Part shown: in pieces, positions 1-7,947 of the stretch
Layout of the letters: each line of letters starts with the position of its first letter
Position numbering within the stretch: the first letter of the stretch is position 1
Origin: Euperipatoides rowelli
Taxonomy: Eukaryota > Onychophora > Udeonychophora > Euonychophora > Peripatopsidae
Length of the DNA stretch: 10,061 nucleotides
Reading direction: 5' to 3' (one strand)
Assembly (NCBI GenBank): GCA_003024985.2
Contig: PXIH01S0006765.1
The notes under the pieces: model-generated
The model's input: the letters and a program-made list of their open reading frames with translations, nothing else
Database searches by the model: none
Told to the model about the DNA's origin: nothing
Translations under genes and position numbers: made by a program

Positions 1-640
1 TACAATCTTAATAAAACCAACTCTTTGATCTTTAGTAGCCTAATAAAGCCAAACATTAACGAAGACTTTTTTTCCACTACCATTTTAATTATGGCAGTTT
101 TAATATGATAAATTTTGATAACAGGGACTGAGAATGGGGTACCACTTGGTGCTAGGAACATTTATTTCATTTATCTGCAGTGTGCCTAGAGAGATTAGGA
201 AGGGCTATCACAATAGTTTTTTTTTTATGATTCTTTTACCGTATTTACCTGTGATCAAAGTAAGATAGATTATAGCTCAGATACATACAGTATATAAATT
301 GACAGATTTCAAAGACCTTGGGAATATCAGACATTTTCAAAATATTAGGAGAGAGGAGAGAGATAAAATTTTACAAATTTACTGTAATTTAAGAGTGGTA
401 CAACATGATGAGCAATTATTTGACCCTGATGGGAGCTGAGGACGTTATATTGCTAGAATTATTTGCGATGTCAAACAAATTTGTAGAGGTGTCGAGAGGA
501 ATTTAGAACATGGCTAATTAGAAGGTTGAATAACTGATTCTGGAATAAACTTTGTACATTAATTGCAATTTTAAAATATACTATACTTGTTCATTAGATT
601 TTAGATTTTTTTTTTTTTTTAAATAAAGTGATCATCTATA
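1..640. other. Gene-free A/T-rich stretch
   Basis: No open frame, RNA gene or complete mobile element could be supported here. The stretch holds poly-T runs (for example at 216-227 and 607-620) and one GTAGCCTA word at 35-42. If RBM22 exon 1 lies upstream of the window this is intron, but that cannot be decided from the sequence. Confidence 0.5.
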
Positions 641-761
641 GTAGGCTACATATGCCAGAAAAGTGTGGCAGGTAATTTTCTCAGCTAGTCACTTGATGAA
701 TGAAAATATTAATTTTATATTACACAAAATTTAATAACACTCTTTTCACACTGTAGCCTAC
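641..761. repeat. Short inverted repeat, 10-bp arms
   Basis: GTAGGCTACA at 641-650 is the exact reverse complement of TGTAGCCTAC at 752-761. The segment spans 121 bp and its centre is A/T-rich with no coding potential. It could be a very small foldback or MITE-like element. The core word GTAGGCTAC recurs elsewhere in the window, so the pairing may also reflect an abundant motif. Flanking bases show no clear target-site duplication. Confidence 0.4.
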
Positions 762-1606
762 CAGATCAATTTAATATTTATTTAAACAATAGTGTCTCAA
801 GAATTTTGCTACTTTTTAAAGGAATTTAAAAAAATGAATTTGCTAATATTTTTACTATAGTCTCGACCTGACCATTTAGATGTATCTTTCTTCCTAATCA
901 CTAGTTCCAAATCCAGAAACAACAACATTCCACTCACATACATCTTCATTTCCCATTTAAATAAAATTTCCTGCTTATTGAATCAAACTTTGATTAATTG
1001 CTTATGATTACTCTTTCTGCTTTGACCTTCTACACATCACTTTACACATATTGTTGTTTGTATAGCATCCAAATATAAAATATACTGCAGTTTTTAAAAT
1101 TGATAACTATTTTTGAGATTCATTTAACAAATTTACTATTAAAAATGTCCAGTTACATCGACATTACGACATGTAACTTGCCAAGTTTTTTTTACTGTTT
1201 GTTTATTAAAATAAGAGGGACAGTAATTTCTGAGTGAAATTATTGTTGTCCAGCTGATGGGAGTGTAATCAGTAGAATTACGATTTTGCTGGACAACTGT
1301 AAACAACAAGTACGTGTTGTTGAGAGAGAAGGAATTCCTGACAATATTTTTTTTTATTAATGTTTCTGTTTGATTTTTTTAATAGCTAAATGCTTGATGC
1401 ATGCCTTGCAGAGGACACGAAGAGAACTTCTCAGTTAACACAATTATTAATAATGGGTCATTGTAGTGCTTGCATTAATTCCATGCATTCGGACACTATC
1501 CGTCGATAGACAACAGAATTATATATGCATGAAGGTGTTTTTCTTAAAATTTTAAGTGCATTCGGGCACTTTTATAAACATAAGAGCAACAAAATAAAAG
1601 ATAGAA
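762..1606. other. Gene-free stretch with small hairpins
   Basis: There is no supported gene. Two hairpins lie at 1245-1321. The word GCATTCGG-A/G-CACT occurs twice, at 1485-1497 and 1558-1570, with one difference. Composition is A/T-rich throughout, and the stretch ends at the hAT-like element that begins at 1607. Confidence 0.5.
1245..1297. repeat. Hairpin with perfect 10-bp arms
   Basis: GTTGTCCAGC at 1245-1254 pairs perfectly with GCTGGACAAC at 1288-1297. Inside the loop GTAAT (1265-1269) can pair with ATTAC (1277-1281). A second small hairpin follows directly: AACAACA at 1302-1308 with TGTTGTT at 1315-1321. The stem is too short and the loop too large for a typical animal miRNA precursor. 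A foldback relic is the simplest reading. Confidence 0.5.
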
Positions 1607-1858
1607 CAGGGGTGTAAATATTGCCCCCACGGTGCGGGGGGCACACGCATTTTGGGGGTGCAAGACCTCACCCTCCCCCCTCCAAAAAAATATTTTTTTT
1701 TAATTTTTTTTATTTATTTGTAAATACAAATCTCTTATTTAACAACAAGGAATCTGGAGGAACATCATAATTTGATGAATTAGATTCNGCTTATAATTAA
1801 CAGTAANAGTAACTGGCGCAAGACATGGACATAAAAAAAAAGAGACTTGTTCCGCCCT

Positions 1859-1910
1859 AGGCCTAAGTGATATAAATAAAATAAAGGCCTACGTGATATA
1901 AATAAAATAA
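1859..1910. repeat. 26-bp tandem duplication
   Basis: Two adjacent 26-base units at 1859-1884 and 1885-1910 differ at one position (AGGCCTAAGTG versus AGGCCTACGTG). A third partial copy starts at 1911. The near-identity indicates a recent duplication inside the older hAT-like element. Confidence 0.9.
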
Positions 1911-2089
1911 AGGCACATGAAGAAACTATCGTACCGTAAAGCCGAACAGATAATTTTATTTTTAGAATAAACATATATTGTCAAAGTATTCTTTATGACT
2001 TTTTTCTACTTATGGCAAATTAAATGAATTAATGATTAACAAAGCTAAATTCGTAAATCGTAATGATCGGCCAAGCCATTATTGTACTA

Positions 2090-2148
2090 GTGCAAGCGTT
2101 TCCCAACCAGGGTTCCGCCTCATCTTCTCATGTTCCAAGAGAAGATGA
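2090..2148. mobile_element. Solitary hAT-type end with subterminal hairpin, nested
   Basis: GCGTTTCCCAACCAGGGTTCC starts at about 2096 and resembles the terminal sequence of hAT elements whose ends read CAGxGTTTCCCAACC. It is followed by a perfect hairpin, TCATCTTCTC at 2120-2129 with GAGAAGATGA at 2139-2148, as often found near hAT ends. No reverse-complement partner was found in the window, so this would be an orphan end or deletion relic inside the 1607-2958 element. Identification is tentative and made from memory of family ends. Confidence 0.35.
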
Positions 2149-2357
2149 AAAACTAAAAGTTTTGGCCATTTGTAAAAGGTATTTTAATAATTTAGTTTCA
2201 AATCAAGTGAAAATCATTTAAGTTTGCAATCAAAGTATCAACTAATTTTTCTTCAAATTAATCTAAATTAAGACGTGATGAAATAAGAATTGTGCCGCCA
2301 CTAGTTACACAATGAGACAGAGCTTGTTAAAACACTTCCTTTCATTATTTGAATGAT

Positions 2358-2389
2358 ACCACAGTTTATAGAGCCATATAAACTGTGGT
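2358..2389. repeat. Perfect 13-bp palindromic hairpin
   Basis: ACCACAGTTTATA at 2358-2370 pairs exactly with TATAAACTGTGGT at 2377-2389 around a 6-base loop. It lies inside the hAT-like element. There is no following T-run that would suggest a terminator. Confidence 0.85.
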
Positions 2390-2745
2390 GATTACAAGAA
2401 TTGTTCATATTTCTAGTCTTTCACTAGATCTTTGTTTTGTTTAGACTTGAAAGCTCATGTTTTTTTTTTAATAAAAGTGTGATGATAAATTTGGCTAACT
2501 AAGTTTACGGTCGTTTGCCATTTCATAGAATCTTACCTAGTTTTGTANTTAGCATGTTTTCTCTAAAATTGTGCTGATTTATTCTTTATAAAATTAAAAT
2601 TATGGTACCACGTAACAGTATTTTTAAAAATGTTGAAAGAGGTCTATTAACACACTAACTTGAGGTGAAGACCTTGCTGAGTGCAATAAATAAATATGAA
2701 AAGACGATTCATTGAAAGAGAAAAGAAAAAAAAAATGCTACCTAA

Positions 2746-2787
2746 GTTAAAAGTATTTTTTTTAATAATTAAAAAAATACTTTTAAC
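2746..2787. repeat. 42-bp near-perfect palindrome
   Basis: GTTAAAAGTA followed by eight T at 2746-2763 mirrors seven A followed by TACTTTTAAC at 2771-2787, around AATAATT. Only one T lacks a partner. Such a long foldback inside the hAT-like element could be a nested miniature foldback element or a structural part of its right half. Confidence 0.85.
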
Positions 2788-2958
2788 TCGCATATAAAGT
2801 AAGTTGTGCTTAAAAATATTCTTGATAAATAATTGCTGTTTAAGCTACAATTTTATGGGTGATTATTTTTCAGTTTGGTGAAATATTTGAATTGGGGGAG
2901 GGGGGGAGCGCAACCTAGAAGTTGCAGCGGGGCACAACATTCCTTAGTTACACCACTG

Positions 2959-3639
2959 AGTTAGCACTTGGCAACATATGAATAATACAAATAAAATAGC
3001 TATTAGAGACTATCAAAAACAGACTAGCTTTAAACACAGCAGAGAAAGGGCTAAAGTAAAATTAAGTTAGAAGTCCATGGACACTACCTCTATGAGAGTA
3101 GAAAACAGATTATAAATTAAATAAATGGCTAACAAATTATTTAAAGAGGACACAATTGAACAAATAGATTAACAAGGAATTTTTAAGTTATTAAATACAA
3201 TTAGTGATAAAGATGTAAGTGCAAAAACTCCAAGAGGACACTTTATGAAACATAAAACAGTTTAGGGAGAAAAGCCAGCTACTAATTGTAAGAAATATCA
3301 AAACAGTATTTTAATAAATGGAAATTAAACCTCAGGGCTATACAAAGAAAAAGGAAGGGAATCGGAGGAAATTATTAAATTCAGCAATTGTTCAATTTCA
3401 TACAGATCAATAGCTATATGGGTAGTTGAGTGTTGATAAGAGATCCCCCATAAGAAAAATAAATTATAAACGAATAAGCAAATTTTTAATAAACATAATT
3501 AAGATATCTTAAATCATTCTGTCAATATTTTTTTAAAAAACATTTTATTTAAAGGGCCAGCACATACATTAATGAGTTTAAAAATTCAAAGAAGGAAGAA
3601 ATAACCATTATAATATAAAAACAAAGAACAACTTTAAAA
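2959..3639. other. Gene-free A-rich stretch
   Basis: This stretch is strongly A-rich on the + strand and has no supported gene, exon or intact mobile element. Scattered A runs and short open frames are expected from composition alone. Confidence 0.5.
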
Positions 3640-3657
3640 ATATATATATATATATAT
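3640..3657. repeat. (TA)n microsatellite
   Basis: This is an uninterrupted alternating A/T run of 18 bases, followed by TGTATAATTATTG. It is a simple repeat likely to vary in length. Confidence 0.9.
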
Positions 3658-3782
3658 GTATAATTATTGTATGACTATATGCAAATCATTTATAGCTTTA
3701 AAGTAAAGCAAACAATTAAAAAATCAATATTTTCTAAAAAAAAAATTTCCTTTTTTTTTGTATGTAATTTTATCGGGTTTAA

Positions 3783-3832
3783 AAGCCTTTGGCTTAGATG
3801 GACCCACACACACACATAAATAAATAAATAAA
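3783..3832 (+). mobile_element. Probable 3' tail of a 5'-truncated LINE
   Basis: A 5-bp hairpin, AAGCC-TTT-GGCTT (3783-3795), is followed by (CA)6 at 3805-3816 and (TAAA)4 at 3817-3832. Many CR1/L2/Jockey-type LINEs end with a short stem-loop and a short tandem tail of this kind. No reverse-transcriptase sequence could be recognised upstream, so the copy would be extremely short or decayed. A plain microsatellite is the alternative. Confidence 0.3.
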
Positions 3833-4462
3833 ATGTTAAAGTTAGGAGATTAAATTAAAATTACAAATAGCGGCAAACAGATCAGCAAAACAAATAAGTT
3901 TGGCGTCGTTCGTTATCACATCTAAGAAATAAATGAACTTTGAAGTAGGCCCATAAAAATAGGAGACCAGAATGGGGTAATTTAAGTTTTCACATACAGT
4001 AGATAATGAGCAATAAAACTGATAAGTTGACCCTGGTGTGTTTTGAACTAGATATACAACCAGAAGTAAAATAGTTGAGCTAAATTAATAAACCCAACAA
4101 GCCGATTAAGAAAAATAAAGTAAATGTTAAAACTTCTAGGCTGAATAAAAATTGATAGGAATGGCAATTAATTCATGGCCAATTAATATTGGTGGAAATA
4201 CTAAATTTTAATAAATTAAATGGATTTTTCAAATGATTTTTGTTGCAACAGATTAATAAATTTTAATGATCAATTTATATGTATAGGCTACAGTGAATAT
4301 AATTGTTGTTGAAAATTTGAATATAAATGTTGTATTGCTACTTGGTTTGATATCAACGCTATCCAGATAATGACAAGTGATAAATATGTTAAGGTTTTAT
4401 TTTTAATATAAAAAAGGCCAGTTAAATTACCATAAATATTACTGAAATTATTTTTGCTAAAA
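3833..4462. other. Gene-free A/T-rich stretch
   Basis: No gene or element could be supported. A TAGGCTAC word lies at 4284-4291. The stretch ends at the first copy of the 44-48 bp direct repeat. Confidence 0.5.
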
Positions 4463-4510
4463 CCTAGATATGATATTGACTTATGTAGGTGCTATAAAAT
4501 AATATGTTTG
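4463..4510. repeat. Direct repeat, left copy
   Basis: This 48-base segment runs from CCTAGATATG to ATATGTTTG and recurs at 5559-5602. Apart from a duplicated GATAT here and one extra A in the other copy, the copies differ by a single T/C change over about 43 aligned bases. The two brackets enclose 1,048 bp. Such a pair could be a long target-site duplication or two copies of one repeat. Confidence 0.9.
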
Positions 4511-4793
4511 GCAAGTCTACAAGAGAGTAAAGGCTCTGATGACACACTACAATATTAGCAGATATGATTTTTACAGAAATAATGATACAAATGACATGAT
4601 GTTAAATAAAAATTATAAATGAACTGAATACTATTATTAATTGTGCATACAATCTGTGCTCCCTTACGTCAATCAAAATTTGAATTGATAAATCTTCATG
4701 CCTGGATCCTTAGGAAATAACATTTTAAAGAAGAATTTTGAAAATTGAATGATTATAAAGAGACTGGACCCTAAACACAAGGTGATAAATTAT

Positions 4794-4831
4794 TTAATCA
4801 GATAGTAGAAGCATACCTTCTGTTCGAGCCC
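4794..4831 (+). mobile_element. Degenerate tRNA-like head of a SINE
   Basis: TTAATCAGATAGTAGAAGC at 4794-4812 resembles an RNA polymerase III A box and D-arm (TAGCTCAGATGGTAGAGC type). GTTCGAGCC at 4822-4830 matches the B box core GGTTCGAxxCC. Only about 10 bases separate them, far fewer than in a functional tRNA, so the anticodon arm is missing. This fits a deleted tRNA-derived SINE rather than a tRNA gene. An A-rich segment follows at once. The call is tentative. Confidence 0.35.
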
Positions 4832-4905
4832 TGTTTCCAATTCCAAAGAAAAAGAAGAAATTAATAAAGACAATTCGTTCCAGAAGTCGGAGAATTAGTT
4901 ATAAA

Positions 4906-5020
4906 ATTAATATTCAAGAAATCAAGTGCTGAAAAATTAATGATCAAGAAATAAAATACTGAAAAATTATTAATCAAGAAATACATTACTGAATTTAATA
5001 ACCAAGAGACAAATGCTGAA
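4906..5020. repeat. Four-copy degenerate tandem repeat, about 30 bp
   Basis: Units lie at 4906-4935, 4936-4965, 4966-4993 and 4994-5020. Each contains a CAAGAAAT-like core followed by A/C-rich bases and TACTGAA or TGCTGAA. The first three units are clear and the fourth is more diverged. A fifth partial start may follow. The array sits in the middle of the segment bracketed by the direct repeats. Confidence 0.75.
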
Positions 5021-5315
5021 TTTAGTTAACAAAATAAATTTAAAAAATAAATAACATTATGCTGTAGAAAGTAAATACTGTATCAATGAAAAGAAATAAA
5101 AGCAATAAAGTAAAAGAAAAAAAATCTAGATTTTAAATAAAATAAATTAATATAATTAAGCAAGCCAAATTTATTCAATTAGTTAAAACATTAAAAAAGG
5201 ACAAGAACAAGCAAGAACTCAAACCGGACAAAATACCATGTGACCATTTAATGTCCTAATCACCAATCACCATCATCAAGAAGACAGGCACCCAGTTATG
5301 TAAATTGAGTGGCAG

Positions 5316-5346
5316 TATATAAACTCATGCCCAACGAATTTCACGG
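5316..5346 (+). promoter_or_regulatory. TATA-type core promoter, likely of a retroelement
   Basis: TATATAAA at 5316-5323 lies in unusually G/C-containing surroundings. About 30 bases downstream is TCACGGTCGGTTATC (5341-5355), where initiation would be expected, and a CCAAT-like CACCAATCACC lies about 50 bases upstream. No coding exon follows. The RBM22 first exon is not here, as no matching start segment is seen. A retroelement regulatory region is the most economical explanation, but promoter activity is inferred only. Confidence 0.35.
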
Positions 5347-5558
5347 TCGGTTATCGTAAATTTCCATACAGTTTCCAAATAAGCCGTCTGGTTTAGTGCT
5401 CTTTTAGGCCTGTTTTATTCCATCTTAAAGTCAAGGTTGCTACTGTTCCAATCAAATAGCTTAATTTTCCAAATTCAATAATTTAAAGTAGCCTACTTAC
5501 CAGCTTAAAGTTTCCTGCCGAAGATCATTTCTTTACCCAGTTAACCATTATTTTAAGT

Positions 5559-5602
5559 CCTAGATATTGACTTATGCAGGTGCTATAAAAATAATATGTT
5601 TG
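5559..5602. repeat. Direct repeat, right copy
   Basis: This 44-base copy of the repeat at 4463-4510 is in the same orientation. It lacks the internal GATAT duplication and has one extra A in the run before TAATATG. Upstream similarity fades beyond a shared ATTATTTT (4447 and 5547), so the duplication may once have been slightly longer. Confidence 0.9.
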
Positions 5603-6060
5603 AATACTGGTCATTCAGTTAATAAAACCTGGCATAACATTGTTAATCTCTGGCAAAGCTTGCCATCCTTTTAATGATATTTCATTCATATCTCCTAAAA
5701 ATATCACTTATTGTTTGATTTGCCTGTTAATTATCTCTCTATTACCGCCCTTCTTTCCAAAGTATTCCTATGTTGATTTCCTTATTCTTTCTATATCACA
5801 TATGACTTGTTCCCCAATCAAATTATCTAATACCTACTACCATTTTTTCTTTCAATTTTCCCACTGTTTGATGCCCCTTCTTTTCTTTATCTCCTCCTAT
5901 TATACCATGGTTTTGTTTTTTGATTTAAAAAAAACAAACACTACTGACAAGTATAGGTTATAGTTAATTGCTTAAGCCTTTCCTGAAAACAAGCCTTTGT
6001 TTGATGTTCCTTACTAGAACTAAGATAAATAAGAATTATTAAGTCTTTTTCCAATCGAAA
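5603..6060. other. T/C-rich stretch before exon A, no supported gene
   Basis: The + strand is pyrimidine-rich from about 5660 to 5920, which keeps a 107-codon frame open at 5640-5963. It lacks any recognisable domain. The stretch is most simply intron of RBM22 carrying mobile-element debris. Confidence 0.45.
5630..5737 (-). pseudogene. Possible LINE endonuclease relic
   Basis: Read on the minus strand, 36 codons contain one stop and the string V-I-F-L-G-D-M-N-E-I-S. This resembles the G-D-F-N motif region of the apurinic-type endonuclease domain in LINE elements, preceded by a basic helical-looking I-I-N-R-Q-I-K-Q. No other endonuclease or reverse-transcriptase motif could be followed in the same frame on either side. 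The + strand open frame at 5640-5963 is probably the antisense shadow of this region; its pyrimidine-rich codons give a low-complexity Leu/Ile/Phe/Ser protein with no domain. Confidence 0.2.
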
Positions 6061-6092
6061 CTAATTTTTATTTTATTTCTTTTTTATTTTAG
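6061..6092 (+). promoter_or_regulatory. Branch point and 3' splice site of exon A
   Basis: CTAAT at 6061-6065 matches the animal branch-point consensus. Its branch adenosine at 6064 lies 28 bases from the end of the AG at 6091-6092, a typical distance. Between them is an almost uninterrupted T-rich tract. This supports the exon start at 6093. The branch assignment is inference from consensus and spacing. Confidence 0.7.
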
Positions 6093-6146
6093 GAATTTCC
6101 CATTTTGTGCCAGACTTGCCTGGGGGATAATCCTTACATTAGAATG
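6093..6146 (+). CDS. RBM22: RBM22 internal coding exon A, first Cys pair of zinc-binding domain
   Basis: This exon reads E-F-P-I-L-C-Q-T-C-L-G-D-N-P-Y-I-R-M in 18 complete codons. That is the family signature just after the N-terminus of RBM22 (Slt11/Ecm2/Cwc2-related splicing factors); the human protein has the same segment with one or two conservative changes. RBM22 is a nuclear protein of the Prp19-associated, activated spliceosome that contacts U6 snRNA and the intron near the catalytic centre. The exon supplies the first Cys-x-x-Cys pair (codons 6 and 9). It is bounded by a TTTTAG acceptor and a GTATGT donor and is phase 0 at both ends, so it joins directly to the ACC that opens exon B. 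The start codon and the roughly 18 residues before this exon are not found in the window. Identification is from remembered family sequence, not a search, but the match is strong. Confidence 0.95.
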
Positions 6147-7947
6147 GTATGTAACTTGATATTCTATTGAATTTTAAATAATTTTTCTCAATATAAACTG
6201 ATTATATAGTGTAAGTTAAAATGTAAGTAGCCCAGCCAGTATGTTGGTCAAATGCAACTGGAATAATCTTTATTACAAGTAAAATTGACTTGTTTTGAAA
6301 ACATTAGATTGCATAATTTATGGCATGGTCCTTACCTCCTGAAATATAGCCTACATTTACAGTGAATTAAAACATAGGCTCAAAATTGGCATGTATCAAA
6401 TTTGCTTTTTAAAAAGAACAAACGGTAGTATTTTTTTTTTAAATTATTTTGAATTGTTTTACTATCTATGGGTTAGTTAATTGTATGCTGTTAAAATAAT
6501 AATTTAATTTTAAACAAACAATTTTCTCATCCAATTGGTCAGCCACACCCATCAATGTTTAAAGTCAAATATTGAATTAGTATGTTTTTAAACATTAAAT
6601 TATCATTTCACATATTTTATAATCTTGGATAATTGAGCTGTTTTAATCCATTTAGACCACACAATTGTAAGAAAAAGAGAACCTGAATACATTATTGATT
6701 TATTGAAAGAAAAAATTGTTTGTCCTAACAATTGTGAGAAACATTGTGTTTGTCTAAACACTTTAGTTAAAAACTTACACAATAAAATTTTATTTAGTCC
6801 AACATTTATTTTGACTTTTATTATAATCAAGGAAATGGAATTTTGACATTTTATTTTTATTATTTTGCAAATAGTTTTTTGTGCTTAATGTTCATGGTTT
6901 AGGACAAATATATTGAAATATTCATGTGGAATGAAGGACAAATTGATTTTGTCTGCCAAAGTAGCCTAATTAGCTGCATAATGATTTCATAAGGCCGTAT
7001 TTTAGGCTCTGTCTTTAGGCAATGTTTGGATTCATTTTATAGTATTTTTTTAATTGAATTCAAGAAGAGTTTATTCAGATTAGTAATTATTTTTTTATAT
7101 GTAGCCTTTTATTGTTTTGTTACTGGATTTCTAAATGATGAAAAGTAATCTTTTTTCTCTTTTTAAGATAACTTTTACTTAAAGATTTGACAAAAAATTT
7201 TAAGATAAATTAAGAGAATCCCTACATCACTTATCAGATTCATTTGTATGGAAGCAAGCTTTAAGTTCATGCTTTCAAAGAACACCAAAACAAAAGAAGA
7301 AAATTGCATGAGCTCAATCAGATATGACTCACATTAGCAAAATGTTTTCTTATTATTTTTTGTTAATATTTAACAAAACATAATTTTTATTATAGCATAA
7401 CTTGAAATGATTTTATTATTTTTAAACTGGATAGGTTATTGAACATTTAATGCAAATACTTTATGCAGCCTATCAAAATATGATCATGGATATCCATAAT
7501 ATTTTGGGCACCTGTCATTCAAAAGAAAATGTGAAAAAAAAAATAACAATACAAATGATGGTTGATACGGTCTAGTAGCGTACTGTATTTTAATAGGCTA
7601 CAAAATCTTTAATATGTATCCAAATTTGGTCATTGAATTTGCATTAGGTAGTGATCATTACATACATACTGTAGGTCCATCATTTACTATATCTATGCTA
7701 CGATGCTAAATATTTCATTATAATGCTTGAAACAAAATAAACTAGATTATAAATAAAGTGTAAAAATAAAATTTATTATTTTTTAAAAAAATCAGTTAAT
7801 ATGGGGAAATAAATACTAATGCCAATTAACTTCCATCATTCAAGGCTTAAACATATCAAATACACAATTAGAGTTTTATTTTAACCATTATAATCCAGCC
7901 AACATTATTTTGGACTAGTTCCTAAAATCATTAAAATGACTCTTTAC

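Larger units (their letters stand above)
1607..2958. mobile_element. hAT-like non-autonomous DNA transposon, 1,352 bp
   Basis: The left end begins CAGGGGTGTAAA at 1607. The right end, read on the minus strand from 2958, begins CAGTGGTGTAAC. These agree at 10 of 12 positions and resemble the CAGTGGCGTAAC-type ends common among hAT elements. The 8 bases outside each end are AGATAGAA (1599-1606) and AGTTAGCA (2959-2966), 6 of 8 identical, which is the duplication size expected of hAT. Subterminal blocks are strikingly G/C-rich: 1624-1683 with C5, G6, G5 and C6 runs, and 2894-2937 with G5-A-G7. No transposase frame survives; the longest open frame inside (minus strand, 1780-1974) has no domain. 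The element carries tandem, palindromic and possibly nested sequences. hAT assignment rests on remembered end consensus and duplication length. Confidence 0.65.

Noticed and set aside
1245-1297. miRNA precursor
   Set aside because: Only 10 paired bases in the main stem and a loop of 33 bases, unlike animal precursors.
1780-1974. 64-codon open frame on the minus strand
   Set aside because: It lies inside the hAT-like element, crosses two ambiguous bases and the 26-bp tandem duplication, and does not resemble a transposase.
4794-4831. Functional tRNA gene
   Set aside because: The spacing between the two box-like motifs is far too short for an anticodon arm and no acceptor stem pairs across the flanks.
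5640-5963. 107-codon open frame on the + strand
   Set aside because: It is kept open by a pyrimidine-rich stretch, is low-complexity in Leu, Ile, Phe and Ser, has no recognised domain and ends just before RBM22 exon A. It is more likely intronic or an antisense shadow of mobile-element debris.
1-6092. RBM22 first coding exon with the start codon
   Set aside because: I looked for a segment encoding the Asn-Thr-Tyr-Asn-Arg-Gln-Asn-Trp-Glu type N-terminus followed by a donor and found none, so exon 1 is taken to lie upstream of the window.
6603-6830. 75-codon open frame on the minus strand
   Set aside because: Short, A/T-driven composition within an RBM22 intron, with no domain or supporting neighbours.
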